From NCBI GenBank assembly GCA_025345505.1, contig JANVCC010000125.1, positions 5,117,388 to 5,181,387 on the forward strand: DNA of 64,000 nucleotides, in the 5' to 3' direction. Of this stretch, positions 37,701-49,700 are shown in pieces (the first letter of the stretch is position 1; each line of letters starts with the position of its first letter). The notes under the pieces were generated by a model. It had not been told where the DNA came from. It saw only the letters and a program-made list of their open reading frames with translations, and made no database searches. The stretch comes from Todiramphus chloris collaris (taxonomy: Eukaryota > Chordata > Aves > Coraciiformes > Alcedinidae). The position numbers and the translations under genes were made by a program.

Positions 37701-40700
37701 AGAAGCTTCTGTGCAACGTTGTCTTCAGCTGGAAATAAATGGAAACATCACTGTATCTCCTTTCTGGGAGCTAAGGAAGGCAGGGAACAGAGCAGAACAG
37801 CAGCAAGTTGCTTGCCTTTCCCATCCTTTCTCAAGGGAGAGCAATACAGACTGTGGAAATTGGTGAAGAACACTTGAGTATCACTGAATCTGATACTGTG
37901 GCTCATCATTCAGTTACCCAAGGTAGGAAGAGATAACGCAACCAACTAGCAATGCAAAGAAAGAGGGAAAAGAAATATTTCCATCTTGGCTATAAGTGAG
38001 TCAGACTGTCACCCAGAGAACAATTTGGGTTGGAAGAGACCTTGCAAGGTCATCTAGTTCAACTTTCCCACACTGAGCGGGGACATCTGCAACTAGAGCA
38101 GGTTACTCAGAGCCCCAGCCAACCTCACCTGGAATGATTCCAGGGATGGGGCTTCTGCCTCCTCTCTGGACAACCAGGTCTCACCACCTTCAGTGTAAAG
38201 AATCTCCTCCTTAGATCTAGTCTATATCTCCCCTCTTTTAGTTTAAAACCATCATCCATTGTCCTGTTGCAATAGGCCCTGCTAAAAAGTTCTTTCCACA
38301 TCTTTTTTTGTAGGTCCCTTTAAGCACTAAAAGGCCCCAAGAAAGTCTCCAGTCTCCCCAAAGCCTTCTCTTCTCCAGGCTGAACAATCCCAACTCTGAG
38401 CCTGTCCTCACAGCAGGGGTGCTCCAGCACCCTGACGATTTTTGAGGCCTCCTCTGGACCTGCTCCAACAGGTTCACATCCTTCTTGTGCTGAGTTCCCA
38501 ACCTGCTGCATATCCCCATAAGTTACATACCATAGTACAACGTGGTGCATCAGCTGCCAAGGAGAGGCAGGCAGTTCTAGGGACCCCAAGGCAATGGATG
38601 GGCATTTCTGAGCCCACTGACCATATAATGCAGCTGGTAATGCCACAAACACTGTTAGTAACTCACAGTTAGTGAGTGCCTTTAGCTGCTCCTGCAGGGT
38701 GATGGAGGCATTGTAGGTTCTGAACACTTTGGCACTCAAACCGTCCATCAGTTTCTGGAGGTGTTTGTTCAAGATGACAGTCTGGAGGAAGGAAAAATAG
38801 GACAAAGTGCAGGGGAAAGGAAGGAAGAGAATAAGCAGAAGCCAGGACAACAAAGCACTTGCTTTTCAGATCATCTTCTGCCTACGCAACCAAAGTAGGC
38901 ATTATAAAAATAATCTGTAACAGCTTGCAGAGCTACTTGTTGGGTCAGGCCCTTACCTACTATAAACGGGCCCAAATTCCACCTAAACTCACACAGCAGT
39001 TCTGTGGGAGGCAGCAATTTCCCCCTCATCTATGTTCAAGAGGACATCTCATATCCAAGTAGCACATCTGACATGTATCACATCTGGTAACCTCTGTTCT
39101 ATGAAGCACATGGGGCTGTGGTGGGACTAGAAACAGAAGATGCTAACAAGAGTCATCTGGGGTTTGGAAGAAGCCATAACTTGTACCAAGAAAGTCTATC
39201 ACATAAATCTTACATAACCAGGGAGAAGCAGCTTCTTTTGATGAAAAAGGGGCAAGTGGCTTTGGAGGGGATGGAGGAGCATGGATGGCAGCGCTTCATA
39301 TCGCACACTGGGGACGAGGGAGGCTTCTACAGGAGAATAGCTCAGGAAGGAAGGCTGCAGCACATCTCTCCCACTGTGCTCCAGCAGCCTCTCACACTTC
39401 TGCTGAGCCCCCAGTGAGATGCAAAAGCATCAACCAGATGAGGTTTGACACCTCCAGCAGTGACCTGGGCAACATGTTTGCAGGCAGGTCTTCTCAGGTT
39501 AAAAGAAAAAAGCTCAAGCAGATGAGTTGGAGAGGGGAAGGAGCAGAAAGGGACCTCATAAGCAAGGACACAGGTTACTCGTGGGTACAGACTGGCAGCC
39601 AAGCCTGCATTTGGGGAAGCAGAGATGTTACCAGTGCAAAAAAATGATGGAAAATAGTATCAGAGCATCTTAACAGGGTGTTCAAACAGTTACAGTGGTG
39701 TCAGTTAACAGTTAAAACCAGGGTGAGGGATGACAGATGGGAGGACCGCAGCCTCAGAGCCTGCAGGCTGGACAAAGGTGTTGTGGATTTCCTTCTACTC
39801 CCCCTAGGCCATCAGTGGTGTTTCCAAAGCTTATGGGTCACAACTCACATTGAGCCTGTCAAAGAGGTCATCCCCTGGGTCCTTGTTCTTCATGAACAGC
39901 TGCAGGTTCTTGAACACCTAAAGAGAAGGAAAAAATGGCCCTACTCAGAGACAAGAAGCAAATTCCTCCCAGACATCTCCTTCATTTCCATGTGTCTCCT
40001 CATCCAGACAGACTCAGATTCAGACTAATGTCTTACATCAAGGGACTGGAGAATAGATCATATGAGGACCGTGAAGGAGTTGGGTCTGTTTAGTTTGAGG
40101 AAGAGGAGGCTGAGGGGAGACCTCATCACTCTCTACAACTACCTGAAAGGGCATTGTAGAGAGGCTGGTGCTGATCTCTTCTCTCAGGTAATTAGTGACA
40201 GAACCAGAAGGAATGGCCTAAAGCTGAAACAAGGTAGGTTTAGACTGGACACTAGGAAAAAATTCTTCATGGAAAGAGTGGCAAGATGTTGGAATAGGCT
40301 GCCCAGGGAGGTGGTTGAGTCATCATCCCTTGATGTGTTTAAACATCACTTAGATGTGGTGTTGGAGGATATGGTCTAGGGGTGAACTTGTAGAGTAGGG
40401 CTAATGGTTGCACACGATGATCCCAAGGGTCTTTTCCAACCTAAATGATTCTGTGATCCTACCACATCACCAACCTCCTCAACTTCAAGGGCTGCCACTG
40501 GGATCTCAAAGCCACTAGTGCCACAAACTGTTTGTCCCCCATCTCTGCTATCCCTGGCACCCCAGTTTTCCCCACAAACACCCTTAAAATCATCCATCCT
40601 GTGGTCAAAGCAAAAAATAAAATAAAGAAATAAAATGGAGAGATCAAAATCCTAATGCCCACTAGTCAACTGAGGATGCTCTAACAGGACACAGGACTTG

Positions 40701-43700
40701 CCTCTCAAGGTTCACAGGCTAAAACAACCTTAAAACTCACCAGCTTCTCCACTGACACCTTGTTGTAGTAACGGATTGAGTCTTTCCCAAGGAAGTCAAA
40801 CTCCACCACATGCTCCTGCCCATCCAGCTTGGGGTGCAGTTTGATGTGCTCCACGCGCAGGGAGCAGCAGCCAACTGTGTCTGCAGTCTCCCCTTCCTCC
40901 TTCTCATTGCCAGCTCGCAGGGCCAGCTGAAAGAAGACAGCAAGTCATCCATCCCAGCCCACCTCAATTACCCTTCTTAGGGTTATTAAAGTGGATGCGG
41001 ACACCAGGGAAGGAGAACAAAAAAAACAACAAAAGGAGATCTCTGGACAATACCTCACTGAATGGCTGCTAGGACCTTGCTGGAAACCAATCAGTAACTT
41101 CTCCAGCAGGAGATTATTTCATAGCTCTAAGAAATCCTAGAATACCAACCCCCCTCCCCCATAATAAAGTTATCCAGCTCTCCAGTGGGACCTTAACCAT
41201 CACTTGGAGATGCACATTCTGGTAGAGTCCAGGAAGAAGAGTACAGCCCCTGCAGTGCCACACAACTCACAAGCATCAGCAGATAGGAGTCACCCTCCAT
41301 CACAATCACTGTCAGATTCCTCACGTGAGGCAACCTGAGCTGGTATAACCAGACACCAAACGAAACAAAGTGCAAAGCGGAGAGGATCAGGTAAACTAAA
41401 TCCCAACTTCCACAAAGATGGGGGACCTAGGGGCCAGACTGAGGCTGCAGATACCTTATCAATGAAGTAGAGGGCCACTGCTATTTGCCGCTTTCTCATC
41501 TCCTTGGACTTCCAATCAGCTCTGTAGCCAGCACGGATTTTGTGGACAACACCCTTTAAGCGCCGGGCTAGCTCATACTTCTGCCAGTCTTTCTCCCCCT
41601 GGAAAGAGAAGCCAAGACTCAGTGTCCCATCTTCTTTTCACCCTTACCAATCACACCCTGTTCTGCGAACAGATCCAGCATCTAAATACTGCTCAAACCC
41701 CATTTTTATCTTGAGGAGAAACCATAAAGGGGAAAAAAAAAAATCAGAGCAGAAACAGCTCCCCTAAGGTTTTTGTGCCCTCTGCTGGCTGTAGGATCCT
41801 GGACAAGTCTGAGCTGCTCGTAGTCTGGAGGTATTCTCCACCAGCCAGCAAATGAGGAACCAAGCACTGCATGGCCACAGCCACCACCACTTAGACACCA
41901 TCATGGAATGAATGACACAGTGCACTTGTTCAGCTGTGCCCAACTTGCCAACAGTTTCCTTATTTGCTTTGAGGACTGGAAATAGTTTTTAATCACCTTT
42001 TGCTCCTCAGTGTTCACTCCCTCCCATGGTGCTGCAGATGGTGATCCCACCTCCCACTACTCTGTTTACTGGCGTAAATGAATTCAACCTCATACACTCT
42101 GGACCCAGTGGACCTCCTCAGACCCTGCCTGGCTTTCAACAGCCTTCCCTGGACACAGGAACAGCACAGGGATGGCTCTTCCAGGAGGAACCCATCCTCT
42201 GGAACAGACTTGATGCTTAACAATCATCTTTCCCCCTTGCCACCCAGTGGCATGCTAGCTAATTTAGTTTAACCCATCATTTTGGGGAAGGGAAAAGTAC
42301 ATTTTGTTGATGTGTCACATCTCTGCTTTCCCCTGTTCTTTCCACCTGACAAAAAGCCAGTGGCCCAACATGCACCAGCTCTGCCTGAACAGCAGCATCA
42401 TTCCAACCTTCAGCTTGGAGCTGGGGTTCAGCATGATGTACTTCAAAGAGTTCTGGATGTTTTCTGTCCATGAAGCCAGCCAGGTAACTGTGTTGTCGAA
42501 GCGCACCTCCTTCCACTTGTGCCCTTCTGGTGGCTCGGGGATCTTGGAGTCCCTGCAGGCAGAGCAAGGTTACAGCCCTCAGACCATGAAGAAAAAACAG
42601 GTCTGTCAGCTCAACTGCTTCTTCACAGTAAGCCAAAAGGTGGTCCACACACTGCAGCATTACGTGCAGAAAACATACAGCCCACCCAAAATTGCTCCAC
42701 AATATAGAATCACCAAATGGTTTGGGTTGGAGGGGATCTTTCAAGGTTACCGAGTCCAGCCCCCCTGTAATGAGCAGGGACATCTGCAACTAGGTGAGGT
42801 TTTTATTCTTTGGATGCTGGGGACAATAGGACAACTTGCTGGGACCAAGTGGGGAGTGTTTTGAATCTAAGACACAAGGTGTTCATATGGGTGGCTAAGA
42901 CAAACCCAACTCATATAACCTAGAGGGCAGTCTTAACTCAGTCACTGCTTTTCCTCCCTCCACTGAGCATCCTGATCCTTCCCAGTCAGCATTAGGGACC
43001 CATAAAACGAGGAGAAACGGCCTGTTTGGAAGAGGAGCACAGGAGGAAGAGTAGAGTTGTTCCTTCTTCAGGGAGGCCATGGGAGCACTGTAGCATTTGC
43101 AGTTAATGCTGGGTGAACAGTGCAGGCACCAGGGAGAGATGGGAGCTGCTGACTATCTTCACTGGCTATGTAACATGCACAGAAGAACTAAAAGTCAGAC
43201 CTAACTGGAAAGCAGACATCTGAAGGTGACCAGAAGATGACAGAAAGGCTCCAACAAATTCAAGCCTGAGGGTGTGCAAAGCAAGGATTGTAGGAGATAA
43301 CAAAACCTCCACAGGAACTCGAGGCAGAGATGTGCTGTTCCTCCCAGTTCAACCTCAGCTCTTCCCAAGGTGACTCACTTGCTGCAGTTGATGACAACAT
43401 CTTCTGGCATAATCCTCTTCTTCAGCATGCCCATTTTGGGGTGGTTACCACGTCCACGAAACAGCCCTGGTGGCTCAGTTTTGAAGTTGCCTATCTTCTC
43501 CCGGTGCCCATCAAGGATGCAGTACCCGTACTCCTCCTGGATCTTATCTGCCTCCGCCTTCAGTTTCTGAAACAAGCACCACGCCACCATGATCCCACAG
43601 GATGAAACCAAAACCCCATGACTTGTGCCTGCCCATCACTACCCTCCTTTCCCTGGAGAAAGCAAGGCTAGATAGATGGATCTCCAAAGGTTGCAGGAAG

Positions 43701-46700
43701 ACATGAGCATGGGTCCAAGTCCACTCCCAACAAATGGCAAACCCTTATGGTGATGCTGTCCATACATGAGATGCCTGACAGAGCAAAACCTGTGTGTCAC
43801 CAGCCCCTTAGTAAGGTCCACCAACTTCTGGACAGGGCAGGACTCCAAATCATGATCTAAGGATGACTGGTCCCCTGCAAAGCCATGAAACATGCAGCCT
43901 CTGCAGATGAACTTCATGGAGAGGGATGTGATGGTCATGGAGAGATGAAGCTTGTCCAAAAACCAAAAAGGGGACAGATCAGGGTGTAACACCAGGGAAG
44001 AAGAGAAGCAGGAGGTGAAATACCCTAGGCTGGTCACAAAATATATCAACTATCCCCACATGTCACAGGAAACAGTCCTCACCTGCTTCTCCTCTTTGGA
44101 GAGTGCTTTCCGTGCTTCATTTTTGTCCACAAAGTATTTGTGGATCTCCCTGAAGTCGCACTTGTCCAGGTCTTGGATTATGTCCTGCTCCACTGAGGTC
44201 ATCTCCTGAGCAAGAGATAAGAGGGGCTGGGTAAATCCAGGAGGCAAAAGCAAGTCCACACAGAGCTGCTGCCTCTACCTGCTCCTCACAGAGAAGAAAA
44301 GGAGAGACCTATATGACAGTTCTTCAGAAAAATTAGAAGGAAGCAGTCACCCCAGCTATGTTAGCCACATTGAATCATAGCATCATTTTGGTCGGAAAAG
44401 ATCTTTAGGATCAAATCTAACAGAACACAGCACTGCCAGATCATCACTAAATAAATCATCTCCCTCAGCACCACATCTCCACAGCTTTGAAACCCCTCCA
44501 GGGATGGGGACTCCACCACTGCCCTGGGCAGCCTGGGACAGGCCTTAAACTTTTTGGTGAGGAAATTCTTCCTTATATCCAAACCACGCCTCCCCTGGGG
44601 CAATTTCAGGCAAGTTCCCTTTCATCTCATTGCTTGTTTCTTGAAAACAAAAACCAACTCTACTTGGCTCTAACCTCGTGTCAGGGATTGTCAACAGGGA
44701 GGTGGTCTCCCCTGAGCCTCCTTTTCTCCAGGCTCAACAACCCAGGTCTCTCATCTGCTCCTCACCAGACATGTTCTCTAGACCCTCCCCCAGCTTCATT
44801 GCCCTTCTCTGGACACGCTCCAGCCCCTCAATGTCCTTCTGTAAGTGAGGGGGCCAAAACTGAACCCAGGATTTGAGGTATGCCCTCACGAGTGCCCAAG
44901 GACAAACAAACCTGCTGTAACAGGAGGCCAGGCTGCCTCTAGAGACCTGAGTTTGCAACCACGAAGAAGCAAGATGGAGACAACTCTGGGCTGGAATAAT
45001 CAAAACCCTCATCCCCTTCATCCCTTTGACTAGATTGAAGAAATTTTTGATGCTGAGGGTGGTGAGACCCCGGCCCAAGTTGCCCAGAGAGGTGGTCAAT
45101 GCCCCATCCCTGGAACCATTCCAGGTGAGGTTGGCCAGGGCTCTGAGCAACCTGCTCTAGATGCAGGGGCGTTGGACTAGATGATCTTGAAAGTTTCCTT
45201 CCAAGCCAAACCAGATGATTCTACAATCCCACACGGTAGCCTAGGGCCTACCTGTGGATAACAGGTTTAATGCTGAGTTTGATGTGGAGGACAGGCAGCA
45301 AGGAAGCCCTCACAGGGAAGATACCTTCCTCCAGTCATTGAAGAAGTTGTTCTGGAAGATCTCCTTGGTTGTGTATTCGTGATCAAGCATTTTGGCATAG
45401 AAAGTGGCAATTTCCTCTGTGGCCAAGCTCAGCTTCAGGGGTTTGCCTAGGAAGAGAGAGGACCTTTAGCATCAGTTATGGGGACAGCACAACCCCACAG
45501 CCCCAGGCAGTTGTTTGTTGAGCCCCTGTGCTCACCACGGTGCCCAACCAGGAACATGGGGTGAGGACACACTTGGACAGATTCCAGCATCCCCTGTGTG
45601 CCAGGCACAGCCTCACCCTGCCCCTCAACACAGAGGGATGCTGGGCACAGCCCATCTGCAATCACACACTCCATTTTCTTCTCCAGGAGAGTTGAAATCC
45701 TATTGTATGTTAAGGTCACTGAGCCACAGGGCTTTCAGCAGTCACCATGATGTGATGAGTCCCAAACTTCTGGCTCCACAGGACAATGTGGAAAGGCTTG
45801 TTTTCCCCACCACCCTGACTTCAAGGACCATTCTCAATAGCCAGGTTCCCACTCAGAGGTTTCATCTTAAATACTTTCCCACGTGGGTGGAGCAGTCACA
45901 GGAAAAGCCAGAGACTGCTACAGATACAGGAGCCTCTCATGGATGTCCAGGGGATCTTTGCTGCTTTCAGAAAATGATCTAAGGCAACATCCTCTTCTGA
46001 GCTTTTTGGATAGAGCAATGAAGCCTAGCGAATCCAAGGAACATCTTATCTCTTTCTAGGAAACCAATACCTTGAAATGGGTTTTCTAGGCAAGCTGCAG
46101 AAAAAGCACCCTGCAGATCTTCAAGGGAATGATTCAATCCTATCTGCACTAGACACTGAGTTTTGGGGTTCCTGACCAAAAAAGTGAGTTATAGTCACAG
46201 CCTTATAGCGGCTCCATGACAGCCTGCATACATCAGCTCAGTCATGGCCCCTTCCTCCATGGGTTGTTGCCTGTCCACAAACTTTTTTACCCAGGAATGG
46301 TGACACTTTAGCAAGCAAGCCAACATCACCCAAGATCCCAGGACAAAGCCACCAGCCTAGATGCACGTAACACAGATGGGTCTCCAACAGCTCAGAGGCC
46401 ACAGAAAGTCCAAACCCTGTGCAGGACTACACACAACTGTCAGGTCTGCTCCTCAGAGACAAAAAACCACCATCTCTGACACAGCCCAATCGATGTCCCA
46501 GCAGTGCCCTCTGGTGACAGCGTTGCCAGGCACCTTATTTCTTAATTGGCCTTTCCCCCCCACCCCTGCTGTAAAACCCCACAAGGAATAGCAAGTCCCA
46601 GTGGGAGGGCTGAGGACCACAAAGACCCCATGGGACTGTGGTCCTCTCCCGTTGCCAGCATCCCTTGGTCAAGCCCCAAGATGCTCATTGCCTCCTACTC

Positions 46701-49700
46701 CTGATACATCAGAAAACAGTTCAAGGATGAAGCTGAGAGCAGGGAGGAAAAAAAAAGCCCAACAGACAAGGTGGGAAACCAAGAGGGACAGCAGAGACCT
46801 GGATTGTCCTGCCAATCTCTCAGCCCCTTCAGTGATGCACTGAGTTGATGTAAGATGACATGTGGTGGCCCTGGGGACAGTGTCTAGAGTAATGACCAGG
46901 AGTTAGGAAAATCCCAGAAAAACTCAGCATCACCTTGGAGGACAAGTGATGTGTCAGTCACTGAGGCCATGGGACAGGCCAACTACAGCTCAAAAGCAAA
47001 GGTCACATTTTCCTGGCTTGCAGGGAAACCATGCATGAGTTGACTTAAGTTTGTGGTCTGCAGTAGGTCCCCCTTCCCTACAAAAGAAGATCTGGCTCTT
47101 CAGCCAGGCAGGGAACAACCTCCACATGTCCCATCATAAAGCAGACATACCATCATAATAAAAGTGCACATCATCAGGCAGCGGCTCATAGAGGGGGGCA
47201 AAGTAGGGTCCTCGGTGCTCCAGCTGGGTCCACTTCACCCCATCTTCTTTCTTCTCCTCCTCCCACCTGGAAGAGATGCACAGGAACCCATGAGAACACC
47301 TCAAAACCCTGGGGTATGTGACCACCTCCCAAGGTCACCCTGGGAAGAAGCCCTGTGAGCAGTGATGGTTACCACAAAACCCAGGTGAAATCCTATTGTC
47401 TCTGGTACTGCCTCAGTTTCCCCCTGATTTCAAAGACCACCACAAAGCAAGCCAGGGAAAAGCATCCTGAAGAAGTGGACACACTCAGTGCAGCAACGTG
47501 GAGGGACACATCAAGAGAGTAAAAGGGATGGATCAGCCAAACTTCTGTGCACTCAGACCCTGCTGCTGAGCCACAAAGGTGTCTCAGTTTGCACAGAAAG
47601 GTCTGCAAACCCAAAAATGAACCCTTCCTCCCCAGCCCTCCCTGCCTTTTTTAAATAAAGCACTCAAAGAGGTTCAGAGGTTCATGTGCACATCCCAGAG
47701 ATGAACAACACACAAGACTCATGAGTACTGATGCAACAGGACAAGGGGTAATAGTTTTAAACTCAAAGGAGGGGAGATTTAAACTAGAAAGAAGGAATAC
47801 ACATTTTTACAGTGAGGGTGGTGAGACCCTGGCCCAGGTTGCCCAGAGAGGTGGTAAAGCCCTGTTCCTGGAACCATTCCAGGTCAGGTTGTCCAGGGCT
47901 CTGAGCAACCTGCTCTAGTTGCAGATGGCCCTGCTCAGATGAACTAGATGACCTTTAAAGTTCCCTTCCAACCCAAACCATTCTGTGATTCTATAATTTG
48001 ATGATTCTACTTACACCTATGATCTTAATGCAAACGAGATCTTAATGCACCTCTCCCCCTTTCCAGAGCAAACAGGATTTTTAAAGCTGCTACAAGCCAT
48101 AGCTGTGAAAATTTGTAAATACTTTCAAAGTAAAAATAAATAAATAAAATAATAGTCAAAACACCCACCCTGAAGATCAGAACAGCATTAAAAGAGACAA
48201 GCCAGGTGAAGGGCAGAGGAAGAAGTCGGCTGGCTGACAGCAGTGCATGGGACAGGCAGATCTGCACCCTGCAGCTCAGCCAGGCTGGCACTGGCCCCTT
48301 AATCCCAACATCCCCAGTATAAAAGAACAGAAAAAAAATCCAAAAAAAAAAGCACATCAAAAAGAAAAATCTCCACCAAAAAACCCCACAAAACAAGCAA
48401 ACAAAAAAAACCCCAAAATACACAAAAAAGCCCACAAAACCCCAAACAAACCCAACACAAACAACCCACACCAAAAGAACCCCAAACAAACAAAAAAACC
48501 ACACACACAAAAAACCAACCCCCCCCACGAACCAAACGAAAAATACACAAACAAAAAAACCCAAACCAATCAACAAAAAAAAAAAAAGGGGGGGGGGGGG
48601 GGAGACACACACAATCAACCCACAAAAAAGTACCAAACCAAAACCCAAGGACTGCTGGGCAAACAGCACGATTTCACGCCAGGGGAAATTAAAATATATA
48701 TATATATATATATAAAAAAAAAAGAAGAACAAGAGTGTTTCTTGCTCAGCAGTGCCCCGGAAACATTTCCAACCCTTCTCCTTCCTGCACGATGCAGCGT
48801 GGAGAAGAAATCAAATCGCACCAAAAAGTGCATTGCGCCAGGAAAACATAGGGGAAAAAAATCATATATATAATATATATATAAGATATTGGAATAAAAT
48901 TATATATTATATATAAGATATCGGAATAAAATTATATATTATATATAAGATATTGGAATAAAAATCAAGCAGCTAGAGAAAATTCAGCTGGAAGCACCTC
49001 AGAGCCAGGCGGCAGCAAGGACGATTTGCGGGATGCTGCAAGGGCTTCACCCCCGGAAAGCCCCGCGATCCCCCCCATCCCCGCACAGCTCCACCCGCAC
49101 TCACCTTCCGCAGCTCCCCGAGCCCAGCCGGAGGCAAACTGGGGTGAACTGGGGGTGCCGGACCCTGCGGCCAAGCAGGGAGGTGGTGAGGTGTCGGTAC
49201 ATGGCCGGAGAGCCAGCGAGGCTGGTGGGATGTGCAGGCTGACCCCGAGCATCCTTGCCCCGGCACTGCGCTACCCAGCGAGGCACGCTGGCAGCCGTGC
49301 CATCAGAAGCCACCCGTGCCCCCAACGCTGCCCAGGCTTGGGGCACTGCCCACGTGCCCAGGCTGTGAAGCATTATGGGAAATGTAGTCCCGCAAGGCTT
49401 TTTTTGGGGGGGGGAGAAAAACTGGAAATCGAGCTATGTACCAACATCTCGCCTCCGTGCCAGCCTCCCCACGACAAAGCAAAGCGTTAATTAGCAAAAA
49501 AAAAAATCATCTACTTATTCCCACTTTTTACATCACCCTGTGCCCCAGCAGAGCTGTCCAGTCACCCCTGGGCAACGCTGTCTGTGCTAACGCCTTAGCA
49601 GCTTCCCACAGTCCAGGTTTGCAGCAAGCTCCAAAGCATCCAGCTCCCCCCCGCCAAATGCTCCTTCTCTGCCCCCGATGTTGGGGTGCTCTGGGTGGGA

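Noticed and set aside
38320..38853. 177-codon minus frame that contains TOP1MT core exon 9
   Set aside because: Only the part at 38667-38781 is exon; the rest is intron and CR1 read through in frame.
44734..45150. 138-codon minus-strand frame in a TOP1MT intron
   Set aside because: Lies within the two CR1 fragments; it is a retrotransposon remnant.
48025..48873. Frames of 208-235 codons rich in F/C/V/W/G on one strand and K/N/P/T on the other
   Set aside because: Pure composition effect of the A/C-only tract and (TA)n repeats.
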